Of a DNA stretch of 64,000 nucleotides, positions 35,216 through 46,800 are shown in pieces. Made by a program: the position numbers and the translations under genes. How positions within the stretch are numbered: position 1 is the stretch's first letter; each line of letters begins with the position of its first letter. The stretch is taken from NCBI RefSeq assembly GCF_032062135.1, contig NC_092858.1, forward strand, positions 122,158,296-122,222,295, given 5' to 3'. Origin of the DNA: Pyxicephalus adspersus. Lineage: Eukaryota > Chordata > Amphibia > Anura > Pyxicephalidae. Under the pieces are notes generated by a model, which was not told the DNA's origin, did not search any database, and saw only the letters and a program-made list of their open reading frames with translations.

Positions 35216-36181
35216 ACAGTGTCAATTGATTCTGTCACATGGAGTGAATTCCTACTCAAAAGAACTTAATTTCATGCGTTTCTGTCACATGAAACTGCAA
35301 AAAAACCTAATGAAATGTAAATATATACTGAGGAGCAGTGAGAAATTATAGCAAACCTGTGTCCCAGCATTAGTAGCTGGGTGAACAAAAGATAAATAAT
35401 GTTTCCTCTATATTCATAACATAGAAGATGATGGGATCTGAAAAGAACCTAGCACAGAATTCAAAGTTCTGGATCTCCATAAAGTGTCCCATGTAAGTCC
35501 CTTTTTAGCAATAATAAAGAGAAGTAATAAAGCATGTAGTATTTATAATAAACATCATAATAAATACCAACACATAATGTACTCACATATTTGGGACACA
35601 CACAAGACACAAAACCTTAAATAAAATATCCACTTGGATTCATGTACATATCATATATTTATAAATTGTTCTAGAAACCGCATTTTAAAATTCTCATAAA
35701 AAGATTATATTGAGTAAGCTTTTATTAGTTGCTAATTTACCAGGGTTTCTTTCATTTTTTTTCAATGTTTCACTATTTTACTTTTGCACTATTATTTAAA
35801 TTTTAGTTCTGCTTTGATAAATGTAGACCAAAGTTGAAATAGAAAAAACCCACTTACCTTTACTACTGCAGATCCTTTAATCCCTTGAGAGCTGTCCTCA
35901 ATTTGGTCTCTCCTGGTTTATTCCTTCTTCCAGGTCCCACCATTTTCTCCCTTCTTCTGCCTTCGTCAGCCACTTCACAGAGATGCGTGAGATAGACAAC
36001 TTTTTTTTTCAATTTCTGAAAGGTTCTTTTATGCATGCCTGGGATTGTATCCCAGGAGGCTCTGTGCTCCAATTTAGTCTTTAAAGGCAAAGGGGGAGGC
36101 ACAAAAAAGCACATTTTTACTTTATATAGAAGGGTTATTTACTCTTTTATATGAAGCAAAAATTGTGGTGATAGGTCCACT
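35216..36181. other. AT-rich stretch, then a GC-richer possible repeat
   Basis: At about 35800-36181 a block with CTTACCTTTACTACTGCAG, GCATGCCTGGGATTGTATCC and a GATAGGTCCACTTTAA end resembles worn amphibian DNA-transposon sequence. The edges and family are uncertain. No gene is present. Confidence 0.35.
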
Positions 36182-36185
36182 TTAA

Positions 36186-36398
36186 CGCCCTTAGTGTTCT
36201 AATTCTGTCTGTATTTCCATGGCAAAAGCGTTTTCATTGTAGGCCTATAATTCTTAGGCATAACTCACCAAAATATGTCCAATATTTAATCAATTTAATA
36301 TTAAACCTAAAAAAAACACAAAAATCTGTTAAAAAAATTGTTAATGTAATGTAATATACATGTAATATACCTGTACAGTAACATGTATAATATATATA

Positions 36399-36446
<48 letters not shown>

Positions 36447-36764
36447 GAATTATATAAATATTTCTTTGTATTAGACTCAGCTATTTTGTATTGAATCCAA
36501 CACAAAATTGTTTGAATTTCCCGCTGCTCCTCCCGCCCGCACCGACACCAGGAAAACCCGGAGAACAACTCTGCACACGTCGAAAGAAGATTGGAGGAGG
36601 AAGACGTGTCCTGAGGACCTGCAAGGACCACCTGGACGCCGGGGGATGATAATGGAACAAGGTAAGTGTTTTTTTTTCATGTTTTAGAGGATCCCGATTC
36701 GGGATTACTGCTTTTTGCATGGAAAATCCACCCTGAATCGCACTTGGGATTACCACTTGGGGGG
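36186..36764. mobile_element. piggyBac-like non-autonomous element flanked by TTAA
   Basis: The element sits between TTAA (36182-36185) and TTAA (36765-36768). The ends are CGCCCTTAGTG and, inverted, CCCCCCAAGTG. TTAA target duplication with C-rich termini is the signature of the piggyBac superfamily. The 579-bp interior is non-coding: an AT-rich left half with an (AT)n array, then a GC-rich right half with GGAGGAGGAAGACGTG and CGCCGGGGGATGAT. Related copies are at 48510-48915 and 62705-63085. Confidence 0.75.
36390..36443. repeat. (AT)n array inside the piggyBac-like element
   Basis: About 54 bases of TA repeat with one interruption. The copy at 62705 has an (AT)n array at the equivalent internal position, so the seed of the array belongs to the family. 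Confidence 0.9.
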
Positions 36765-36768
36765 TTAA

Positions 36769-38602
36769 TGTGTAAAATAAAAAAAGGGAAAGGGGATGCA
36801 GCCCATAGTAGGAAAAGTTAGTAAAAAATTAATTATATTGTTTATAAATATAGCGTGGTAAGGTTTTAATTGTCAAATTCAGAATTTATGACTTAAAAGG
36901 ACATTATCCATAGTAGGAGGAAAACCTCAACATAATGGGGGGAAATTTCTTCTTAGAATGGTATTAAGAAGACAGAGAGAGAGTTTCCTTCATTTCCTGT
37001 TCTGGTAAAAAATGGAAAAGTTTCAGATCTTCTATCACTATGTTTCTATAAGTAAATGCCTCATTTGTTATTAATAATAATAAGGACAACAATAAAACAC
37101 TTCACCACTCTTTTTAAAAAATTGAAAATATGAATATAAATAATAGGAAATGCTTATCGGGCTGGCAATTTTGTGTGCTGTGCGCCACCGCAGTATCCCA
37201 CACAGCCTATTTTGTCAAGCAATGTCACTTGCAGCAGCAAAGAGAATAACGAAATAGCAGCAGCCCCTGCTTCCTTTTAGCTGTGCAGCCTGATGTATTT
37301 TATCGGCATCACCAGCAGCCACTGTTAGATTGTGCACAGCTGAAGGGGATTTTAGAGGCAGATTAGTTCCTGACTCTATCCTGTGCTGCCATTGGCTGAT
37401 GAGACTTTATAGCCTTTCTGCTTCCAGTCTCCAGTGCTTGTTGTAGTTGTTAGCTGGAATAATTTGTGCTGGATTGAGTTTTGTCTGATTTACTGTTACT
37501 GACTTTGCCTGTTTCTGACCCTGCAAGTTTGTGCTGCCTAGACTGTCCTTTTGTCTGTCACCCCGATTTTGCTTGTGTTTGCCCTTGTGTACTTTGTCTG
37601 GTGAACGGATTATCTGTTATTACCTCTGATCTGTATTCTGGATTTGTCTGTTGGAATCTTGGTACTGCTTTATCTGTGTACTCCTGGTCCATTGCCAGCC
37701 CATCCCCAGTTACCATCCCTGGCGCAAAAAGATTGTCATTAGAAACTTTTTCTGTTATGTATATATTCACTTTTATGTTTTTTATTATGTTTTTTTATTT
37801 TTGGATAAAAGTACCTTCACAATGTATTATTACAGATTATAGCATTTCCAAGATATTGATATTATTTCAGTATATTATATCAAAGTTTCATGGATGACTT
37901 TAATGAATTGTTATATTTTCTGTAACAAGCGTAGATTCCGCGTAGATTCTGTATTCATAAATACACCTTTAAATAAAGACCATCTCATAAAAAAACTATG
38001 TGCAGGTAACCTGGGTCTAACACGACATTTAATAAGATTAGAAGCATGAATGTACTGGGAACTTTTATGTACAGTTTTATTCATATCTGCATTGCTCTAT
38101 TTCTGATTATCTTCCTAGTACACAGGTTTTCATGATGGGTTATAAATAAAGCATATGGTGGGGCTGTAGTGTAAGAGCACACATCTTCTTTAAAAATGAA
38201 GTAGTGCTGATTAGCAGTCATCTGGGATTTGAACAATGAAACTGAGCCTGCCAGATTCACTCACTATTCCATACTCCATAGATGTGTTGTCATTTTATAT
38301 TACAACCACCTTTATTATTCCGAAGTACGGATGAAGTATAACAGCATACATCAAAGGGACTTGAGAAGCATTGTTAACCTGCATCACATATGGAGACCTT
38401 GGCAACTACCTTCAGAGTTGCAGCAGAGTGGGAATACATGTTGTAAGATCAAAAGAAATCCAATACAATGCAAAGCATAACAATATTCCTACTAGTGAAT
38501 GCACATAAATAAGAACCTTCAAATATGAGTTGCTGTATGACAAATTATTAACACATCAAGCTGCATATTTTTTAGTTTGGATTTATATCAAGGGTGATCA
38601 CA
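36769..38602. other. AT-rich stretch around a possible LTR
   Basis: Outside the LTR-like block at 37160-37740 no feature was recognised. Confidence 0.4.
37160..37740 (+). mobile_element. Possible Ty3/gypsy LTR fragment
   Basis: A T- and C-rich stretch with repeated CTGAC/CTGTC-type words (GACTTTGCCTGTTTCTGACC, CTGCCTAGACTGTCC, GCCCTTGTGTACTTTGTCTG) follows a TTGGCTGATGAGACTTTATA segment that could be a TATA region. CCCTGGCGC near 37720 could be the beginning of a primer site. No clean TG...CA pair or target duplication was found. The 138-codon frame on the plus strand here has no recognisable protein content. Confidence 0.35.
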
Positions 38603-39479
38603 AATCAGTAAAATAATGTATAAAAATATGTACAAGCAAACTAGAATACTATTTATTTCAATGTCTTTTGAATTTGTGAGAGTTTCTTCCCTATTTCAGT
38701 TTCTCTAAATATAACTATAACAGAAAAAACATAAAAGTGCTCTTTCTGTTTTACTTTCAGTTATCGTGCAGCATTTGTTGAAAAAATAATAGCTGCCAAC
38801 ATCTGCAGATTTCTACAGTTTTGGCGTTTTGTGGCCAAATGTCTAGAGTTTACAAAATGAATTGAAATTTGACACTAATAGACTAATTCCAAAGATCAAT
38901 CATTATATATAGGAAGGTGAACCAAACTTGTTAATAAAAAAATTGCAAAAATTAACAGCTCTGTATTGAACAAAAGACAGGCTATGTATTTGCTGCAATA
39001 AAACAAACTTATCTGCCTGTTTGCTCTGTTTTGGTATAGTTACACTGAGATGCACATGTACAGCTCGGTGTGCAATCTGGACATAACTGGCTGAATAAAT
39101 GAGTGGGAGTTACATCATTCCAGCCTGGCCAATCAAGATGATTTGGACCTGCAAGGGAACCAGGTGAAGATGTCGGTACCGGCAAAAGTTTACATGAGTT
39201 TAACTTTTAACTAAAATCAAAAATGTCAGGGCAATTATTGGCAGTCCACCTGGACATATTATATACATAACAGCAGCACCACCTGAAAATGTTGCTTTTT
39301 GTTGTTTAAACAACTGTTATTTTATCAGTAGATCAGAATGTTATACTATTTACCATTTTAGTCATCCCATATCTAAACTAATTGTATTTCTCTAGTTCAA
39401 TCATTAGCAACCACCTAATGGCCAAAAAAAGCAAAAGGAACCTGAAAGCAAACAAGTACACTACTAAAGTATGGCAGCA

Positions 39480-39515
<36 letters not shown>

Positions 39516-39534
39516 AACGTCTCGGGATTAGCTC
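38603..39534. repeat. Duplicated unit, copy 1
   Basis: It is homologous in order and orientation to 40454-41520. Shared words include CTAGAATACTATTTATTTCA, CTCTTTCTGTTTTACTTTCA, GTTATCGTGCAGCATTT, GCTGCCAACATCTGCAGATT, GGCAGTCCACCT and CATTAGCAACCACCTAATGG. It ends in (AT)n and then TGTAACGTC, the edge of a retroelement LTR. Copy 1 lacks about 130 bases present in copy 2. An internal segment (CTGCCTGTTTGCTCTGTTTT) resembles part of the block at 6021-6370. Confidence 0.85.
39483..39512. repeat. (AT)15 array at the end of duplicated unit copy 1
   Basis: A perfect 30-base array that directly abuts the LTR-like end TGTAACGTC. The equivalent array in copy 2 has 38 bases. Confidence 0.95.
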
Positions 39535-40499
39535 AGACCACTGCCAGCGTGCTTTCCACCAAAAGGGTGTAACAGACACAAGTCTTTATTGGGATAACTC
39601 AAAAAACTGCTTCTTTTCAACATCTTAGGGGGTATAAATAAAACAGAAAAATGGCTTACTTTAGCCTAGTGGTGTAAATGTCCATAGTCTGTCAGAACGT
39701 CCCCACGATAAGCCAATACAAGTCTCAGGTGAGGGTCCAATCCCCAGCCTGGGGTTTCCACAGTTCATAAATCAACAAAATCAAGTCAGCATCAACAGCA
39801 ACACCACTTTTTAGCTTGATTTCTCCCACAAGCTTGTTTGCAGCAATTCTACTTTCTCTCCATCTTGCACACCCGAGCCCTTGTGGGAATCCCGCACCTT
39901 CCTGCTGGGCAGGTACAACGCCTGGTGTGTACCCAGATGAACTAGGAGGCCCAACCAATCCTTCCCCTTCAGTCCTGGAGCCTGGGTCCCATGACAACTA
40001 GTGTAATACAGCGAAATAGTTGCCTAACCAAAAAATAATCCCGGAAAAAAATTCCCAAAACACTAGTTTAAAGGGACCAGCGTCCATATATAGAGGAAAT
40101 GTACCTTCCATCCAGGATACAACCCTGCGATCCTGTACATATCCCCCGACTCTGTCTCAACCCCGAGGCGGTGGAGGCACTTTGAACACATAGGCAATGT
40201 ATTCTGGAAAGGACATCAGCGTTCTGGTGTGACTTTTTCAGGTCAGTGTTCCAGTGTTCAGTGTTAAACTCTTGTGGAGAGAGAAACCATCTTGTTACCC
40301 GTGCATTGGCTGTCTTATTTCTCCTCATCCAAGCTGGAGAAGCATGGTCAGGAATCAATCTGAATTTTCTTCCTAACAGGTAATAGTGGAGAGAGTCTAG
40401 TGCCCACTTGATCGCCAAGCACCCCCACTCTACTACCGCATAATTTTTTTCAGTATCAGTAAAATATTGGATAAAAAAATTAAATCCATGTACAAGCAA
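39513..40499 (-). mobile_element. Ty3/gypsy-like retrotransposon 3' fragment (RNase H end plus LTR)
   Basis: On the minus strand an RNase H fragment is followed, without any integrase-like sequence, by about 500 bases that read as an LTR: a start near 39996-40010 (TGTCATGGG or TGTATTACA), CCAATAAAGACTTGTGTC near the end, and a GAGACGTTACA terminus at 39513. RNase H directly before the 3' LTR suggests the integrase-first pol order known from Gmr1-like elements of deuterostomes (inference). The upstream pol, protease and gag regions are absent. Confidence 0.65.
40193..40465 (-). pseudogene. Ty3/gypsy RNase H domain fragment
   Basis: The minus-strand frame reads TDTEKNYAVVEWGCLAIKWA, then YYLLGRKFRLIPDHASPAWM, RVTRWFLSPQEFN and NADVLSR. 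These are the hallmark blocks of a retrotransposon RNase H: the E-x-x-Y and ECLA-type helix, the (T)DH strand and the terminal NAD-x-LSR. The first catalytic Asp region (DAS) is missing because the fragment starts after it, so no active enzyme is possible. The frame stays open into a short tail (GLRQSRGICTG, ILDGRY) before the stop. The domain's role was to remove RNA from the RNA-DNA hybrid during reverse transcription. Confidence 0.8.
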
Positions 40500-41453
40500 T
40501 CTAGAATACTATTTATTTCAATGTCTTTTCAATTTGTGAGAGTGTCTTTCTTTTTCTAAATATAATTATCACAGAGAAAACATGAAAATGCTCTTTCTGT
40601 TTTACTTTCAGTTATCGTGCAGCATTTATTGAAAAAAAATAGCTGCCAACATCTGCAGATTTCTACAGTTTTGGCTTTTAGTGGCCAAATGTGTAGAGTT
40701 CACAAAATGATTACAGAAAGCCTTTCATTTTTTAAAAGCTTTGAAAGAAAAATAATAAACTGATTCTAATGAACTTTTTCCAAAGATCAATCATTATATA
40801 AAAGAAACAAGTAACGTGTTTAGGTATATGCAGCTTAAACATTGTAACAGTTCTAAGCCATCAGTTTTAAACAAGCCACTAAGTCATGAACTTCCATAAA
40901 ACAGTTCAAGCTGAACCAAACTTGTTAATTAAAAATATTGCAAAACTTAACAGCTCTTTATTGAAGAAGAGACTATCTCATCTTTGCTGCAATAAAACAA
41001 ACTTACTCCCTGTTTGCTCTCTTTTGTTGAATATATACTGAGCTGAATAAATGAATGGGAGTTACATCATTCCAGCCAGGCCAAACAAGATGACTTGGAC
41101 CTGCTAGGGAACCATGTGAAGATATTGGTACCATCAAAGGAGTAAGAGATGAGTTTAAATGAGTTGAACTTTGTTTTTTAAAATCAAAAATGTCAGGGCA
41201 ACTATTGGCAGTCCACCTACACATATCATATAAACAACAGCGGCACCACCAGAAAATGTTTTTTTTTTCTTGTTGAAACAATTGGTATTTTATCAGTGGA
41301 TCAGAATGTTATACTGTTTACCATTTTAGTCATCTCAATATCCAAACTAATAGCTTTTCTCTAAAAAAAATAGTGAGTTACATCATTAGCAACCACCTAA
41401 TGGCCAAAAAGAGCAAAAGGAACCTGAAAGCAAACAATTAAAGTATGGTAGCA

Positions 41454-41497
<44 letters not shown>

Positions 41498-41520
41498 AAA
41501 ATATGGGGGGATTAGCTCAT
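40454..41520. repeat. Duplicated unit, copy 2
   Basis: This is the homologue of 38603-39534 and the longer of the two. It ends in (AT)19, then TGTAAAATATGGGGGGATTA and GCTCA, which parallels TGTAACGTCTCGGGATTAGC after copy 1. It therefore carries a stub of the same LTR. This places the LTR next to the unit before the tandem duplication occurred. Confidence 0.85.
41457..41494. repeat. (AT)19 array at the end of duplicated unit copy 2
   Basis: A perfect 38-base array at the position homologous to the array at 39483-39512. Confidence 0.95.
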
Positions 41521-43904
41521 ATATATATAGTAGATGAATGAAACAGACACAGCACAGGACAGTTCTGATCTGTCAGCGCTGGTGGAAAGTAAAGAGACAT
41601 ATGAGCCTGCCATAATATGAAAGCATGCTATCAATTAAACGTAATCAACAACATCAGCAACACTATGATTCCAATTTTTAATAAACTATAGTCAAAAACT
41701 TTAAAAAACAATATATGGTGCAGTATCTGATGTAAAGTATTTCTGTCCAAATCTATGCAGGGAGTTCAGCAGTACCATTAGAATAATTCATCCGGTATGT
41801 ATGTTCTCTACTTCTGTCTCTTTTCTGAATAAAATAGTTACATCAATGCAACTCTACAGGGCTTCTTTGTGCAGCAACCCTTTTTTATTTTTCCATAACC
41901 TCCTGTTGTCCATTCTAGTTATATTTCCTGGAGCTCTTCTTTAAGCATTCTACATCGCTGCAAGAAAATCGATGTGTGAATTTATGATGAAGATTTGTCA
42001 GTTTAAATCAAAACAATGTAATATTTTGTTAATTTCTGGTGATGGTTGGCAGGCTGTTCCAGGCATCAATATATGACCCTTCAGTTTCTTTTGTGTCTAC
42101 CTACTCTTTTTCATATTGGATACAGTTTTTCCAGGTTTATATAATTTCAGTTAATAGGTACTCTATATATGAATATAAAAACACCCAAGGGAAAATTAGG
42201 AAAAATACATATATCAGACTCTTTCTGTAGTTGATATTATATTTCTGTGCTTCAACTCCACCATAATGTCCCAGGTGCGTACAGGAAGCTGCTGAAATCT
42301 GTTCAAGTTAAGTATTATATCTTTCTTCTAATCCTTTGAGTGTTTTTAGTTAGTGTTTTTATTTATTTGAAGGTAGGGGGGGTCAATAATAAGTAAACTA
42401 TGCATTTTTATGCCAGATCTGGATTAACAGCCTCCATTTACCGTATATTTTTAGAAGATGAGTACAAATATACAGAGATACCTAAACATCAACATTATCT
42501 TCATATTTCTGGACTTTTTTTTGTAGCACAAAAGTTATTTAACTAAAACTTGGTAAAACTCCAGTAAAAATATCAATCACATTATGTTGAAATCGTATTT
42601 TCCCGATGTGTTCCCCTTAAATAATCTTTCTCAGGGGTAACTGTGGCTTGCGGTACAAAATGTCCACATAATCACAGGGAACTTGTTTAAATCCAAAGAA
42701 GGGTCAGGGTTTTCCTGGTACTTTTTCCAAAATAGCAATAAAATCAATCCATGATTTTTGACGAGGAGGCCAGCAGAGACAGCCTGGTCTGCTGCTACAC
42801 CATACCAGTGTTATCCTTATCTAGGGTTGGCACTATATAAAATAATAAACAGTAATATGTTATCTACACAGAAAACGTATAACTGGAAAGATCAGTAGCT
42901 TCCCCTATTCCTAATATTATTGGTACATGCTTAACCAGCCATGCATCATCTTGGTCAACACAAAAATAAAATTAATTCATGAGAAGGGTTCTGGAGCATG
43001 TTTACCAATAAATTAGTTTGCTGAAACTATAAAGACAAAAGCATACTAAAAAAAATACCTATGTTTTATGAAATCTCTATAATCTCAGTTTTTATGTACC
43101 TCTATCCTACATTACTTTCTTTCTTTCTCTCTCCCTGTCTAGCCTACTATGTCATTGATTTTCACATGCTCCTCTGCTTTGGAGAAATGTTAAAGTTGCT
43201 GTCAATTAATACACGTTATATTTCCACAATAGCATCTCTTCAGCTCAAGATATAAGAATTCTTTGTAGATTCTCTCAAAAGGGACAGATCCTAGAAAGCT
43301 GAAGAGAACAATGGATCAACACCTTCAAAGAGGACACAGTATCTATACTATGACCATGACCAGCTTCTGTTCTTATTACCCAGAATAAATCAGTGCCAAG
43401 TATATATTTTCCTACAGAGACTGTGACACTACTGGTCTGACATACTTTTCTTCTCTCCTGAACATGCAGTATTAATGATTTATTACTTTTCCTCTCAAGT
43501 GAAATGTTTTCTTCTTATTGAAGTTACATGTCTTCTCTTCACTAAGCTAACGTGACTTGCTTAGGTGTAAAATTATGGCCTTCATTCTATAACTTGGTGT
43601 TATTAGTTATGATAAGTCAAATTGTGTTGATCAGTAGTGCACAACATATGTTGTTTGAAATGGAAAATGGTGTTTTAAAAAAAGGAAATAATGCATCTAT
43701 ACCCTATATGTAATTGATTTACCTATGATACCAAGCACAATTTCATGGCATGCAAACATGACTTTTAGGATGGTCAAAATAAAGACCTCTCCAAGCTCAT
43801 ATCTTTTTTTTTTAAAGAAAAAAAATTAACTCTGGTGCAATTACCTAGTGGAAGTTCTCCTTTATGGCCTAGCTCCACTAATGCCCCATCATGAATGATG
43901 ACCA
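41521..43904. other. AT-rich stretch, nothing recognised
   Basis: No gene. GGTTGGCACTATATAAAATA near 42825 looks like a stub of the L2/SINE tail but has no supporting sequence upstream. A CT-rich tract lies near 43115-43140. Confidence 0.4.
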
Positions 43905-44233
43905 GTGTCATTGAACCTACTTTATTTCAGTCCTGACCATCAAAGGAATGTTCCAAAGGATACTTTATCACACTGGATTGGGCTCACTGTGCTTTTGGAC
44001 ATTATGGTGCTCACACACATCTAATCATTGCCACTTGAGAATGCCATTTACATTGATGGCCAATGGGAAGAATGTCACCCTTACAGATAACCAAATAGAT
44101 CATTGATGTTACCAATTCCAACGTGAAAGACACAAATATCTCATTGATGTAATTTATTTTGACCTAAGAAATACAAGTTTCTCAAGGAACCTTTAGAAAC
44201 CTTTGGATGAACCCTAGTTGAGAAACAGTGACA
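43905..44233 (-). mobile_element. hAT-like element, GTTTCTCAAC family (copy 1)
   Basis: The right edge GTTGAGAAACAGTG is the inverse of CACTGTTTCTCAAC, and its neighbours (GGAACCTTTAGAAACCTTT) match, inverted, the left end of the copy at 45669. The interior has CATTGATGGCCAATGGGAAG and AATGTCACCCTTAC, which I recognise from this dispersed family. The far end is not found. It is non-coding. Confidence 0.6.
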
Positions 44234-45660
44234 CAGAGCAAAGGTTGAGGTATATTATTTTAATATATATATTTGTTTTTTCCGGATTGCAATAAAACAC
44301 CTGACAAGTAGTACTGTAAGGAATTTATCAATGGCAGTTTCCATATTCTTTAAGTAAAAGTGTTCCTATAAGTTCTCTTTTTTTTGCATTCTTACTGCAT
44401 AGCATGCCATACTGGTGGTCAGATGTAATTATAACTTCCATTAAAACAAGGTGATGAGATCCTGATTACAAAATGTCCTAAAGGACTTGGTTTTGTATAT
44501 AAGCTATTACATTGGCAAATGTCATTATTTCTCCTTTCTAGTTTTGCAAACCTTCAATTTCTATTATTTTCTTCAAATAACATTTATTGTTATATAAAGG
44601 AGGGGTCCCAAAAAGGAGGGGTCTCAAAAACAGAACAAAATAAAAATGCACTTCAGAAGTCCTCAACATAACTAAGATCAAGCTTTCTTCAAACAACGTC
44701 TATCCCATCCTGTCTCCAGGCAATCTAGCCTCAATCCCTCCATTCCTTCCTCTGGATCTTCATATTCTGGCTTCTTCTCGTCTTTCTTCCTGCCGTAGGA
44801 AAATGATTCATTATACAGAAATAGTATCCAGTATGTAAAACAATATACAGGTCAGATTCTGATAGGGAACCTTTATGACTTCTTCATACGTCTTTCATGT
44901 CCCTATTCTCTACATTTCATAAAACAGGGAGTTGCCTGTTAAACAAATGTTCCCTTTGGTAATTCAATACTAATTATAAAAATGTCATTCATTCACAGTA
45001 ATTTCTTGAAGAATGTATCAATATATTTACATAAATATGAGATTTCTGCAAGTTATTAATCCCTCACACATCTAGGTGAAGGTTATTAACTTCTTCAATC
45101 AAGAACTCCTCTGATATGCTGAGTAGAGAATAAGTCATAGGGATGATTTACTAAACTAGAGTTTAGGCTGTTCACATAGCAAAGTGAATTATTGTGGTGA
45201 AAATTCATATATCCAATAAAATAAAATGTATATAATATATCATTATCATTCCTTTGTTGTACCAAACATACATTTTCTTCTAAGGCAAAACTATGTTCGC
45301 TTAAAAAGATGTTTAACTACAAAAAATTTGATTAAAAAACTACATGCTTTTTGTTTAGTTTGTTTGAGTTTCACTTACAGCATATTAGTCCCCATTTAGC
45401 AATTGTGATGAAAAAACCTTGTTCAAGTTGTCAAGTTAAGTTTGTAAAATGATAAAAATATTTGAAAACATTTGTATTTTTGCAAAATTTATAGCAAAAA
45501 AACTAATTTCTCTATATTGGTAATCCATAATATGCAGGATATGTATCTCAACAGGAACTCTTGCTGCTTCCGTGTAAATTGCCGCTAATTAAACAGTATC
45601 TCCATTGTTAAAATAACATTAATATATAAAGTAGCAATGTTTTTGTGCTACATTTAAATA
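44234..45660. other. AT-rich stretch with one MITE fragment
   Basis: Only the family B fragment near 45142 was recognised. No gene-like frame is present. Confidence 0.45.
45142..45230. mobile_element. TIR MITE, family B (fragment)
   Basis: GATGATTTACTAAACTAGAG followed by TTTAGGCTGTTCACATAGCA matches the terminal repeat of the copy at 2149-2394. Only one end is present. Confidence 0.55.
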
Positions 45661-45668
45661 CTCTAGTT

Positions 45669-45952
45669 TAGTGTTTCTCAGCCAAGGGTTCATGGAACTC
45701 TAAGGCCCCTCAGGAGGTTTCTAAAGGTTCCCTGAGCAATTTGTGTATTTCCAGTCACTAATACGAATGATCTTTTTGACTAGCCCTATGGGTGACGTTC
45801 ACGCTGGCCAACAATGTAGGAGGCATTCTTCCAACCATCCACCACTCTAATATACTATGAGCTGAAGATATACAAATTATAGTAAGCGTTCTTTGAGGAC
45901 CACAAAGGTATTTCAAGGTGATGACCAATGTTAAAAAAGTTGAGACACACTG
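45669..45952 (+). mobile_element. hAT-like MITE, GTTTCTCAAC family, with 8-bp target duplication
   Basis: The ends TAGTGTTTCTCAG and (inverted) CAGTGTGTCTCAAC form imperfect terminal repeats. The flanks are CTCTAGTT (45661-45668) and CTTTAGTT (45953-45960), an 8-bp target duplication with one later mismatch, diagnostic of the hAT superfamily. The 284-bp interior is non-coding and includes GGTTCATGGAACTC and GGTTTCTAAAGGTTCCCTGA. Confidence 0.8.
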
Positions 45953-45960
45953 CTTTAGTT

Positions 45961-46792
45961 CACTCATAACAGAATAAAAGGTCAACATTTGCATATGACA
46001 TCAGATAAAGCAAAACACAATAAAATTCTTACCACATATTATTTGGTCTTATAAGGCTAAATATAAAAATATGAAGCTGATTGAATTCAACTATGCGCAG
46101 ATGAAATTAGTAAACAGGGATTTTCTTTTCCCATGAGTGGATAATTAAAGTTAATGTAAATTGTCTGAACATTTGCAAATCTTTTACTAAATCACCTTTA
46201 TTATATTTTAAAGGTTCCTGCTTGACAGCCCAACAATCTTTTATGTTTTTCTTTTAAGTGTCCTTTAGTTGAAAATGAAAAACATACTTTTATTAACATA
46301 CAACTATGCAATACTTCTTTACAATACTTTCATTACCTTAATTCACTTTTGCACCAGTCAAACTCAATTCCTTGCCAGTGTTTGGGTGATTCTAAAACAC
46401 CTTTACTTAAGATTTAAATATTCACTATAGGCTTCTTGCTGAAAGTCTGATGCTATGAAGTTTCTCAAATTTACAACCAAATTTAAGCTTCCAAGTCCTG
46501 CTTTATTACAAAAGTTCAGACAGACTTTTGTGTAAACTAACACCATACACAGTTTTTGCAGGGTTACCTGCAAAAGTACTGTGGTTACAATGCATTTACA
46601 GTACCTACATTATGTACAGACCATGTGTGTCCTTTGATGGGCACACATTGTCATTTAAGGTAATAATAAAGCAAGTAGTACAAAGGTAATTTTCTGCATC
46701 TTGCATTAGGCATATTTGTTCTTTAGAAGAGATCCACACTTTGTCCCTCTTTATGGTGTTGCCCATAACAGGTAGATGGCATATGATGCATT
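45961..46792. other. AT-rich stretch, nothing recognised
   Basis: Ordinary AT-rich sequence between two hAT-like elements. No gene-like frame is present. Confidence 0.5.
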
Positions 46793-46800
46793 GTAACTAC

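Noticed and set aside
37481..37897. 138-codon plus-strand frame with hydrophobic translation
   Set aside because: It falls in the CT-rich LTR-like block. Hydrophobic residues follow from T-rich codons. Two overlapping frames of similar kind exist.
38745..38770. Splice-acceptor-like TTTTACTTTCAG in the duplicated unit
   Set aside because: It is present in both copies of a repeat-derived unit with no open frame after it, so it is not evidence for an exon.
38603..41520. Interpretation as a complete LTR retrotransposon with the duplicated unit as LTRs
   Set aside because: The unit does not have TG...CA ends. Both copies end with a stub of a different LTR-like terminus, which fits tandem duplication better.
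42823..42853. Possible L2 or SINE tail (GGTTGGCACTATATAAAATA)
   Set aside because: Only about 30 bases match and nothing upstream supports an element. It could be chance in AT-rich DNA.
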